Of a DNA stretch of 64,000 bases, positions 48,392 through 59,596 are shown piece by piece; within the stretch, counting starts at the first letter, position 1; each line of letters starts with the position of its first letter. The stretch is from Liolophura sinensis (Eukaryota > Mollusca > Polyplacophora > Chitonida > Chitonidae). The translations under genes and the position numbers were made by a program. Location of the stretch: contig NC_088302.1 in NCBI RefSeq assembly GCF_032854445.1, positions 43,378,645 through 43,442,644 on the forward strand, in the 5' to 3' direction. The notes under the pieces are model-generated. The model saw only the letters and a program-made list of their open reading frames with translations. It was not told where the DNA came from and made no database searches.

Positions 48392-50194
48392 GCCGCTGAG
48401 AGATATATGTCTTTCCAATGTCGTCAAAAACGTTTAGAATACATGGAGATTGAAGGAGTAAGGCGAGGTTCTTTTGATTGCGAACATATATTGAAATCTG
48501 AAACGTCACTTCTGGGAGAATGTTTCAAGTTTTTTCGAACAAGCAAACAAGTTATGTCATTTTCCATATACACTTAATATTGATTGAGGGGCTTATGTCC
48601 GCGGGATTTTTGTCTGCGGAGCTTTTGTTCCTTCCCCGCCCGATATAAGATAGGACCGTCCCCGAGGGAGAAATCGATCCAGTAGACCTTACAGAATACA
48701 ATGTCATCGACGAAAGTACACTTCTGTCTTTTGCGGAATCCTTGCCTCTGCTCTTGCATGTTTAATCATACTTACAGGGCACCACAGATAATGTGTATGA
48801 TATGAAATAATTTAACCACACATATTTGATAAGTAACTGTAGTTTGTTTGGATGCACGAGTGGTAAACCCGAGGCCAGTGGAGTAAACCACAGTACAGTA
48901 AATCCTGAATGGCCGAAAATTAGAACATACACACGTTCGTGACAAATAGATATTCATGTTGGTTGATTGTATAATTGATGTATTTCCTAAATTATTGATT
49001 TATCGGTTGTGTTTATTAATAAACGTCGATTAAATGTGGTTTATAAGTGGAATTATTACTTTTAGAAATCGATTTCACTGCTTTTGAGACGAGCTGATTC
49101 GTTAGTTTGTTTAAGGGTGTACTTCATAACTTCATAAGACAGTTATACTGACAAGCAATCTCCTTCATACCGCAACCCTTCCAAACAGCATATCTGCACG
49201 TTTTTGTAAGTACAGAATATGTACTGTATGTCGTGCATATCGACCGAGACTTCCATAAAAATATCCAATTTCTGAGAACAAAGTTGACCGTAAACCCTAT
49301 GTGCAGACATTATTCAGCTCAAATCACCCTCACATACATGTAGTATCGCATGGGCGTTTACCCAAGTTCGTGTTTCCATCTGATTTAACCTTTCAAAGTG
49401 TTTCCTTAATTGTTGAAACTTCTTCGCGAAATATCCGCCATTGTTTTTAACTTGCTTCACCTGCTGTCAGATCAACGTAGACAGATCAACCTGCGGACGC
49501 TGACATCTTGCGCCAGCTTAACACCTCACTTGGACAAGAGCTGGTCACCGATTAGGTCAGGACACGGGCCAAATCACACCCTGGCACTAAGCCTGGCTGC
49601 CCTTCGTCCGGACGCTGACCGGACACAGAGTGCAGCGACAGGTGCGGCCTGTACCGGAAGTGTCTCCAAACCGTCACATCGATGCAATAGTGATGATTGG
49701 TTTTACTTCCTCTTTTTAGGAAATAAAAAAACTGTAAAAAACCTTCAATTTTTAACCTTGAATTACTGAAGAAAACTATATTGCGGTTTGAGGTAAACCA
49801 ACATCAGATAATACAGCAGTGTGATAATCGGCGTGTGATCTCTGCCTCGGTGAACATCTTCTACCTCAGCAAAAGTAGTGTGACGAGGAAAAAGCGTTAA
49901 ATTTCGATATGATATGATATGGTAGAATGGCTTTGGCGGACTTAGGTAAGAATTAGGCTGTATAGATAGATGATAAATAGCCTCTCTATTAACGTGAAAC
50001 CCTTGCTTGAAACCCTCTATGATGTGGCCTATCATACAAAAATTAAAAAAAGCTGATCAGCTTTCTTCTATTGGCTTAAAAATGGCTTTACACGAATACG
50101 TCAGTCCGGAAATTAAGTAACCTACCATGATGACGTCAACGGTGGTAGCTGTCGAAAAACTTTGTTGGGGGAGGGAGGGGGCCTGAATTAGGGC

Positions 50195-50600
50195 AGATAA
50201 ACGGACATGTATAAAAGGACGATGGATTGGCCGACATGTATACAAGCACGATGGATTGCCCGATATGTGTACAAATACGAAGGATTACCCGACATGTATA
50301 CAAGCACGATAGATTAGCCCACATGTATACAAGCACGATGGATTTCCCGATAAGTATACAAACACAATCGATTAACCGACATGTATATAAATACAATGGA
50401 TTAGTCGACATATGTACAAGCACGATTGATTACCCGACATGTATACAAGCACGATGGGCCACCGCACATATATACAAGCACGATGGATTGCCCGACATGT
50501 ATACAAGCACGATGGGTTAGCCGACATGTATACAAGCACGATAGATTAGCCCACATGTATTCAAGCACGATGGATTAGCCGACATGTATACAAAATAGGG
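50195..50600 (+). repeat. 29-bp minisatellite, about 14 copies
   Basis: The unit 'cgacatgtatacaagcacga' + 'tggattgcc' repeats with small changes from about 50195 to 50600. Open frames on both strands (for example 50227-50520) only translate the repeat. Confidence 0.93.
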
Positions 50601-50726
50601 TAACACATATGTATACATATAAGAAAACTGGACTATCAAGTAGAGAAACAAATATTACCAGATATATGTACAAACAAAATGGATTAAACAAGATAGGTCC
50701 CTGACATGTACACAGATGTGAAAATA

Positions 50727-51752
50727 TGATTGGTAAATAAACATGGACTGGAACGTAAACAAACAGACAAAAATGGACTGGATAGTAAACATAGACTAGC
50801 AATGAAACAAACAAAAAATGGACTGGATAGTAAACATGGACTGGTAATTAAACGAACAAACAAAAATGGACTAGATAGTAAACATGGACTGGTAATTAAA
50901 CGAACAAACAAAAAATGGACTGGATAATAAACGTGGACTGGTAATTAAACGAACAAACAAAAATGGACTGGATAGTAAACATGGACTGGTAATTAAACGA
51001 ACAAACACAAAATGGACTGGATAGTAAATATGGACTGGTAATTAAACCAACAAACAAAAATGGACTGGATATTAAATATGGACCGGTAATTAAACGAACA
51101 AACACAAAATGGACTGGAGAGTAAACATGGACTGGTAATTAAACGAACAAACACAAAATGGACTGGACACTAAATATGGACTGGTAATTAAACGAACAAA
51201 CAAAAATGGACTGGATAGTAAACATGGACTGGTAATAAACGAACAAACAAAAATAGACTGGATAGTAAACATGGACTGGTAATTAAACGAACAAACAAAA
51301 ATGGACTGGATAGTAAACATGGACTGGTAATTAAACGAACAAAGAAAAATGGACTGGATAGTAAACATGGACTGGTAATTAAACGAACAAACAGAAATGG
51401 ACTGGATAATAAACATGGACTGGTAAATAAACGAACAAACAAAAATGGACTGGATAGTAAATATGGACTGGTAATTAAACGAACAAACACAAAATGGACT
51501 GGAGAGTAAACATGGACTGGTAATTAAACGAACAAACACAAAATGGACTGGATAGTAAATATGGACTGGTAATTAAACGAACAAACAAAAATGGACTGGA
51601 TAGTAAACATGGACTGGTAATAAACGAACAAACAAAAATGGACTGGATAGTAAACATGGACTGGTATTTAAACGAAGAAGCAAAAACTGAACTGGATAGT
51701 AAACATGGACCGGTAATTAAAGAAAGAAACAAACAAAAAATGGATAGATGCT
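50727..51752 (+). repeat. 48-bp minisatellite, about 21 copies
   Basis: The unit 'aatggactggatagtaaaca' + 'tggactggtaattaaacgaa' + 'caaacaaa' repeats about 21 times over 1.0 kb with high identity in its middle. The half-units both begin 'atggactgg', so it grew from a 24-bp precursor. It starts about 130 bp after the 29-bp array. Frames on the minus strand (up to 149 codons) are read-through of the array. Confidence 0.95.
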
Positions 51753-51884
51753 TAACGACCTACATAATCTCTAATTTGTATTTGTTTTTTCGGGGCACAG
51801 CATCGTTTTGTTAAGTACTGGGGAAGGTTCCAGGTCCTCGCATCTTTTCTCGCTAAATCACAAGAATCATACCAAAGAATGGAT

Positions 51885-52220
51885 GAATGAATGCTTGGGG
51901 TTTAACGTCATTTTTCAACCATATGACGGCGAGAAATCATTAGGTGTGTATTACATATACTGAGTCTTCTTGTGACAGGGCGAGTCCATGCCGCCAAAGT
52001 GCTGCCGCAACTGAAGTATCATGCAGAAGACACCATACATGACACTCCATCCAGTCACATTGCGAGCTATACACTGACCCCGGGCCAACCGGTCATATTT
52101 CCTTGCTCTAACCCCTCAGTGCTGAGTGCCAAGCGAGGCAACAGCAAGTACCATTTTTAAAGTCTTTAATATGGCCCATTCTGGGTTTGATCCAAGGTCT
52201 CCCGACTTCGAGAAACATAC
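51885..52220 (+). repeat. Dispersed repeat family B copy (most complete)
   Basis: Starts 'gaatgcttggggtttaacgt', continues with 'catatgacggcgagaaatca', 'gggcgagtccatgccgccaa', 'ctgaccccgggccaaccggt', 'tccttgctctaacccctcag', 'gctgagtgccaagcgaggca' and 'gggtttgatccaaggtctcc'. This copy joins the 5' part seen at 541-650 with the 3' part seen at 6690 and 21590. Confidence 0.7.
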
Positions 52221-52782
52221 TGAAGACACAAACAGAGACACGTCCCAACCCACATTACACTAATAATAACAGTAACACAAGTTTTAAGTATACCCTGTGA
52301 TTTAAGCTGGTGACATCTCTTCGCTGGTACGTCAACAGTAATGTGATGACGAAGATGGCTCGATATTAGAACTTGTGCATATATATAGTAAAATGTTGAG
52401 ACTGGCTAATACGTGTGAGTGTGAATGTGTCGACACCTGCCTAAAATCACGACAGTTAGAGACAACTAGTTCAGATACAACCAAACAAATTGCAATCATC
52501 GTCAGGGAAAATATCGAGTAGAAATATTTTGACAACACTGACAAGTACTGATACTCATTCAGCTCATTGTTAGTATGGGAATTAGTGTGGAAAATTATAT
52601 CAATCACACAGATTTGTGAAAAAGAATAAGAGGTCTCCTTTTGATTTGTGGCGCAGATTTTAAGGGTCACAGAATCTAACAAAATGTGGTCAAACGTGAA
52701 AATTAATATGACATATCGATATTTCGATTTCCGAGGGTGGGAAATTCACGATATCAAGATACAGACGTTGTCCTTTTTTTAG

Positions 52783-53083
52783 GGTGGCTAAAACTAGGTT
52801 CACGGAAGTTTCTTGTTGCAAGACATTCAGCTTCAAGCCACGATTGTCAGGCTACATGTTAGTGCTCTGTGGTTGCGTAATATACGTTGTCTTTAAATTT
52901 AATATGGCCTGTATATTGCCCACAGAAACCATTCATCAAGAACAAGCTGACCTTTATGTGGATTATGGCGAGCAGTGCGATGTCAGTGCGGTACATTATA
53001 GACCAAGACACCAGAACGTGATTCCGGTCATTTTGAAGGAGTTCCACAATACGACTTTGTCATATAATCTATCACGAAATGAG
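52783..53083 (+). CDS. Candidate exon of a membrane-anchored or secreted protein
   Basis: An acceptor-like 'tgtccttttttttag' ends at 52782 and a donor-like 'gag|gtgaca' follows 53083; between them a frame of 100 codons is open. It reads a basic stretch ('CCKTFSFKPRLSGY'), a hydrophobic segment ('MLVLCGCVIYVVFKFNM', ATG at 52856-52858), then a polar part with 'YVDYGEQCDVSAVHY' and two N-x-T/S sites ('HNTTLSYNLSRN'). This layout fits a signal anchor with a luminal stem, as in Golgi type II enzymes, but no catalytic domain is seen in the window downstream. It may be one exon of an unrecognised gene, or chance. 53084-55410 contains nothing else I can support. Confidence 0.3.
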
Positions 53084-55422
53084 GTGACAGCGCGAGCTGA
53101 ACGTCTGGTTATCCGGATGACATGTCAGCGCCATCTGGTGACATCTCCAGGAATGGTCAGCGACACCAGTCCAGTGTTACACACACATCACCATAATGTA
53201 CGACATCTAGATTCAAATTGAAATGCGCACCATATTTTCTCGGCCAGTCTTCCTCCTTTAGTACCCCGACCTTTTTAGCCTAAACTATGTTTTAGCGAAT
53301 GAACGATGAAATATTTGTGAGGTCTTTAAGGAAGCTGAGTTCTGCTGACCAGAGTTTTGGTCACGTTCGCCATATTGCTCGCGGTAACACACACGAGGCT
53401 ATATATAAAGATTTGGCATGAAAAAAAGTAGTTTCAACCGTTTTTCATCCGGCTTTATACTTTATCCCACTATATATCAGTCCTAAGAAAGCAATACAAG
53501 ATATACCTCCCAAGACGATTTGGATTCCGAAGAGTTTAAGGGTTCAGGAGTTTGCACACAGGGGTAAGTTATAGAATCGTACACCTCGTGTTCACTAGCA
53601 TTCCATAGAGCCATTTCTGAGCTGGCTGGAGTCCAAATGGTAACAACAAATTAAGGCCATATTTTTGTGACCTAAAAATTTAAATTTTGACCACGTCATA
53701 AAATATTATCGTGAGACAAACGTGTAATCGAAATGGCCACATCCAGTACGAAACACTAAGCGTTTTGACGAGGTTTTAAATCTTGACTTGACCTAGAAAT
53801 GGCTTATTGGAATGAGCCTTACGTCTTGTCGACAAATAGAACCTGTTGATATAAAAAGAAACAAGGTGTAGTTCAGATTTATTGTTCAAGGTGTATCAGG
53901 GCGTTTCTTTGTGATAACGAACAAATCTTAGCAGCTATTGTCAAAACCAGCTCACGTTGTGTCCACACTTTACTTTCACCCGCCTCTCAAGAAAAAAAAA
54001 ACAACCCACGACAAACATAGTTAAAAAGGTTACAGTTACTTTTCATACTTTTTCATTTTGTGTCTGCCAGAAACAAATCTCTGTTTATCGGTCATGGACT
54101 GCTTGAATGTGGGCTAATTGGCAAGCACACAATTACTGAGCTCTTGCACTGATACTTGCCACCAGTCGTCAAAGCCATCCCGCGAAGGCTGCGTACGAAT
54201 CACTTTAAACACTCAAGAAAGTTTAAGCAAGAAAGATAACCCTTTAAATCATTTTTACTTCATAAAAGACAGCTGCAAAACGCGTCATCGTGATTACTAC
54301 ATGTTGGTTGATTGTGAAAATCTTCTAACTCATTTCAAATATTATAAGGGTGCTCTGTTGTTGCGAAATGGCTAAATATTTTAATGAAAAAGCTTTTATT
54401 TGAAAGTATAGTATACTTCCTAATACAGACATGAAACATTTTTCATTTAAGATTGCCGCAGATTATTTCCATATGTATTTATATATCGCGTAAAAATTTT
54501 AAATGTTTTGGCCAGATATGGTTTCGCACACCATGCATGCGAAGACATATTGCTGAAACCCCAGCCGTTGTATATAACACTGCATAGACCGCTCATGTTG
54601 CCATGTATAAATCAGTTCTAAACAAATATTATTTTGAAACACAATTATTTCCTTTAACCGTGCAGGAATTGCAGGTTTTATGTCCCGAGATAACCTCTAA
54701 AATTACCTATTAATAAACATTTTATCTCTTTTAAACATGTATGCTTTCCTGGAGGTACAACATATATACACTACCTCTGCGTATTATTCAGTAGCATTTC
54801 TCTGGAAATGAAGACTTATTGATATCGCCCCAGTAGATTTCTTCGGAGTCACTTTACTTATCTATAATGAATGCTCAGTGTATTCACAATACATGTATGC
54901 CTAACTCTGATCCAGCGGAATATGTTAGATAACTATGATCAACTACTTTGCCTGTGTTAGGGTATTTTGTAATGCTAAGTCATCAAGCAAATGGCATCCA
55001 AGGCAATCCTGATTGGGAACAGGTATCTGTCAGAATGAGAAATGAGCATCATAACGTATTGCAGTTGTAGATATGCATCCAGCGAACAGAACTAACGTGG
55101 CTACATCAATATTACTTGTTACGACGAACTCATTTATTATTAATCCCACACATACGTGTATTGGGAATTCTGTAATGTGTGATCCGACATTCAACGTTTA
55201 TATATCTGAGCTACTATGAAATGAAAACGGCATTAGAATGCAACCTAATATCTACCAGATAAGGCAATTTGAAAAGGCCATGTTTGATTAGGGAGATCGT
55301 GGCAAAGAGAGTTTGCTGGGAAGCGTGTTTTATTAGCATCGGTACATTTATGATGCATTTGGGTCCTATGTCCTACGCTTAGCGTACCAGCGCGGCGCAA
55401 ATGACGCTGCGGGTGGTCATGA

Positions 55423-55470
55423 GCTTTGCCCTGTGTCCTCCCACCATAATGCTGGCCGCCATCGTATAAG
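55423..55470 (+). repeat. SINE-like family A fragment
   Basis: Only the core 'cctcccaccataatgctggc' + 'cgccatcgtataag' is kept, next to 'gccctgtgt'. The surrounding 55471-56050 is AT-rich without features. Confidence 0.6.
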
Positions 55471-56055
55471 GTCTAATACACCAGTCAACTATCTATACTC
55501 CAAATAATAATGCTTAAAATATACCAATGAATACTATCCGTAGACATTTAAAAAAGTAATTTAAAAAGCGAAATGACGAATTTCATTTAGTCAGAAATGA
55601 AAAATACTGAATGTTTGAAGATAAAATTGTGCGAAACTTGAGAAAAGGGTGTCCTAAAAAGTCGTAAAATAAAACTTCTTGCAAACTTTGTGCACAAATG
55701 CTTCTGAGTGATATCTTTACTTAAAAAATAAATTATCTTTAAAGACTGTTCATATTATACAGTATTTCTGTATTCATGTTCTGAGTATGAAAGAATTCAA
55801 AAGAATAGTAAAACTGCAATTTTGTTTAAGATGCTGAGGGAAGAAATGTAAATGCTGTTGTGGAGTCTGGGGTAAAGTATGACAATGACCACTTCTGTGA
55901 CGATTTGTGTTAGGAAGACGCATGTATCTGCTGTGATCACCTATGTAATGATGATAGGGGGAAGTGTGATACAGGTGCAAAACGCAGGAAACCAACTATG
56001 TGATGATACATGGAAAAGTGTCATACATTTGTCTAATACAGGGTAATCAACAATG

Positions 56056-56147
56056 TGAATCTTGTGGATTCAATGTGGATATTGTGGATTCAATGTGGAT
56101 ATTGTGGATTCAATGTGAATCTTGTGGATTCAATGTGGATATTGTAA
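56056..56147 (+). repeat. 18-bp tandem repeat, about 5 copies
   Basis: 'gtggattcaatgtggatatt' and 'gtggattcaatgtgaatctt' types alternate over about 90 bp with an 18-bp period. It is a recent short expansion. Confidence 0.88.
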
Positions 56148-56329
56148 ATCTTCAACATTTTAAGCACTAAAGCATAAAAGCCTTTTTTCAGTGGAATTCA
56201 TGCATATAATTAATGTGGAAATGATGCTAAAAGGACCCCATTGTTCTCTCGGAATGTTTCAAAATATTGGCTGCAGAGGCGGTTGAAAACGTTGAAGAAT
56301 AAGGGTAGGTCAAGTTCAAGTTTGTGAGA

Positions 56330-56870
56330 TGAAGATAAAATGTGGGATGAAGTACTGAAGTATGTCAGAGAGTACCGTGTCGATATCAGGGGTGACAGCA
56401 GCATTCAGGACATGCCATCTGACAGCAGGAATCAATGTGGGGTGTGGACGAGGCCCCGGGCCAGCGTATTAAATTTACAGGACCTTCTGTATCGACCCAC
56501 AGAGTCCTCTGGGCCTCATGGTCCGACCATAGCCTTCCGGTGTGTTTGAGCACGGTTTGACGCAGCGCCGCGACATTCCTGGCGAGTCGAAACAATAGCC
56601 AGGTTGAGACTTTAAATCAATATTTGTATTTGTGTACGCTGCTGAAAACCGTGCATCCAGGCCGCTCTTCCCGGTGGAAGTTAGTGTACACGACCCCGGC
56701 GGGACTCTGTCAATTAACCCCCATAAACTGTACCCAGCCTCACGAATAGGCCGACAACAGCCGCACAATCGGGATGAATACAACTCAGCTAACCTTGAAT
56801 CATGTCTTCTCCATGTATTAAGTGTTTACATGGCTGGAATAGGCTTTTTGATCTTCTAAAGAAATAAAAA
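56330..56870. other. GC-richer island with overlapping open frames, unassigned
   Basis: This 0.5-kb stretch is less AT-rich than its surroundings and open on both strands: plus 56340-56549 and 56632-56859, minus 56386-56595 and 56475-56783. None shows a domain I recognise, and I could not find a matching set of splice sites. It may be an exon, or a remnant of a mobile element. The flanking 56871-58330 is featureless. Confidence 0.3.
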
Positions 56871-58333
56871 CGGACATGCAAATAAATTTAATTGCTTGGG
56901 CGGGCATCTTGGGAGGCCTGATAATGTCACTCAAGGATAGAACTAAAGGATGTGATAGATGTTTCATCGCAGGTTCAAGAATATTTCACTTTTTTGTCCG
57001 CGTCGTGTAATCCAAGATTCTGTTGGAGGACCAAGTATTCCCGAGGCCAGATCCCTTTACATTTCATGTGATTGTTCATTAAAAAGGAGCATTCTAGACC
57101 AGTGACGTCTAATAGATTGTAATTAACGTGAGAAACATGAAGAATAGTACGCCAGCTATTAATCTTGTCGCTGCACTGGGTTTACTCTCTATATGCTACA
57201 GTCTTTTTATATTCAGTTATATCAGTAAAAGGAAACCGAGCGTTCCCAACAACCAAATAGACTGCAAAGACCGGTAGGGATAATTCATAAATACATGTTG
57301 TGGGTTTCTTCCAATTAAGTGACGTAAGCAAACGACATTTTTACCCCTGTGCAAAACCGTTAATTAATAAACATTTCGAATGTCTTTTGTGGATATAGAT
57401 CAACTTTTTGTTCGGAAAGGCAAGATAACTGGGATTGTACATTATACATTTAACATAGCCAAGCATTTATTTTCAAAGCAGATTACGTATGATCGAGTTG
57501 ATTCAATTTACCACGTTGCCACGGGTTTGGACCAAGCCATTTTTTATTTATCTATTTATTTGTTCATTGATCTGTTCATTTATTTTTTTTTTGGATTGAG
57601 ATACAACTGCACATGCAAACATATTTCACTGATACGAACTAGGTTAACGGTGCATGGAGTTCCACATGTGCACGACTTTCATTTATTATAAATTTTCATC
57701 TACTTTTACTTAAACTCGTTGATTTCTGGCAATTTTCAAATTGTAACAGTACCAGTATTCAATTATGCGTATATACATAGTAGCGAGTATGTTTCATTAG
57801 CGGTTGATCTATTCATGAAATAAACGCTGTTTATCAGTTATACAGTCCTAACGGTAAAACGGCTATTGAACGGATTCCAACATAGGTAAATGCATTCGTC
57901 ACAAAAGACGAATATGTTATGAATCTCCTCAGGTAATTCAGAAAAGCTGATATGTTGGGCAAGTACAAACACCATAGTAAGAATTTATGGCACAGAATCG
58001 TCCATTGCTCAGTCTCGCATGTCTTTATTTTAATTCTGTTAGATTGTAAACAGACTGACCTTGACAATCAGTAAACTCTTTCCATATTTGCTACAAATAA
58101 CTGGTCCGTGCATCATTGGGATGATGCGTTAGCTTAGATATATAATTGTGTTACATGTACATGACAGAGCTCATTTCCTCATGTGCTTGTTTGAAGTTCA
58201 ACTTCTCTTCAAACATCATGTCGGTCATAGTAAGCCGATGTCTCCATGTGTAGCGGACCGCTCTCAATGTCCACATAATTATAGAGCAGCCCCACTGGAA
58301 CGTCGTGAAAATATAATTATAACAGCATAGAAA

Positions 58334-58510
58334 GGAAAACCAGAGCAGCGACGACGGTTGGAAGATGGTCACGCGTACCTGGTTAAATGTGCCCTCTTGT
58401 CAGTTTACCTCATTTAGGGTTTTATTCTAACTGTTCATGTAAATGTAGTAGCACATTACACAGAATTAAGTGAAAATAAATGCAGTGATGTTAATTGCAA
58501 TTAATTAGAT
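58334..58510 (+). repeat. Dispersed repeat family C copy
   Basis: Shares 'accagagcagcgacgac', 'agatggtcacgcgtacctgg', 'tagggttttattctaactgt', 'tcatgtaaatgta' and 'agtgatgttaattgcaatta' with 31256-31470. 58511-58837 is empty. Confidence 0.65.
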
Positions 58511-58837
58511 GTCGCAATTAGAATTATTCAAAATGCTGTGTTGTCATCATATTTAACAAACAATAACGTTAAAATAATGTAAAGGGACCATAACAATGGA
58601 CACATTATGATTTTGCCAATCCCAGAATACTCCCTTGAGGCCGTTCAGTACACTTCTTATTTCGCACCAGAGAGGCAAAATCAAAATTATTAGAATTAAA
58701 GTTCAGGTTCTGGTCGTATTCGGGATTTGAGGTCATGTGAGTTTAGCTAAACGCCATTTAAATGATTCGAGCGAGGACACAATGCATGCTATAGACAGCA
58801 TTTGTTATAGCCATTCTTTACTTATTTGTTTATTTGA

Positions 58838-58960
58838 TAGGTGTTTTACGCCGTACTGAAGTATATTTCACTTATACGACGGCGGCCAGCATTGTGGTGG
58901 GAAGAAACGACACAGAGCCCGAGGGAAACCCACAACCATCCGCTAGTTGTTGACAGACCA
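58838..58960 (-). repeat. SINE-like family A copy, reverse orientation
   Basis: The plus strand reads 'ataggtgttttacgccgtac', 'tatacgacggcggccagcat', 'tgtggtgggaagaaacgaca' and 'cccacaaccatccgc', the reverse of the family A tail and body. It is one of the least mutated reverse copies. 58961-59354 shows no gene. Confidence 0.8.
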
Positions 58961-59352
58961 TCCCATTCTTGTTCAACAGTTAATGCCTCTATTTTAAATG
59001 TAAAACATGACACTATTAAACTGTTCAGAACGATAATGCTAAAAACAAGTTCGTGATTTTGGCGGGCAATGTGTCATGACAAAGAATTTGCATCAGCTGA
59101 AACACTGAACTGCGTTACCGGTAATATATGTATTTCAAGAAGTTCTACTTCTGCTAAGTCTGATACGTGTGCACTTCCTTGCTCAAACTTCCGGCTCGTC
59201 ACAAACGTCTCTTGCTACGGCACGGATAGGGCGTCATTCAATGTCCTCACAGCACCCAACCACATCCCTTAAATGTGATAAAGGGTAAAAGTTAAAGCCT
59301 TTATTTCTGCACGATGTGGTAGAATTTGGTGCAATGTAATGAATTGAGCGAG

Positions 59353-59464
<112 letters not shown>

Positions 59465-59596
59465 GGACCGGAAAATAGACCCTAATGTTTTCTTTGGTAT
59501 CATTCGTGTTGTTTGCTATAGACAAATCAATAAATGAATTAATCAACAAATCATCAAATCAATCCATCAATTGCATTTACAGATTCATTCAGAATC

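Noticed and set aside
48255-48437. IYIYIY-type small protein
   Set aside because: Read-through of the (TA)n microsatellite.
50195-50600. CRISPR-like direct repeats
   Set aside because: The 29-bp units are contiguous with no unique spacers, and the sequence is eukaryotic; it is a minisatellite.
51090-51732. Long frames with repeated 'CSFNYQSMFTIQSIF' type units
   Set aside because: They translate the 48-bp minisatellite on the minus strand; several frames are open simultaneously.
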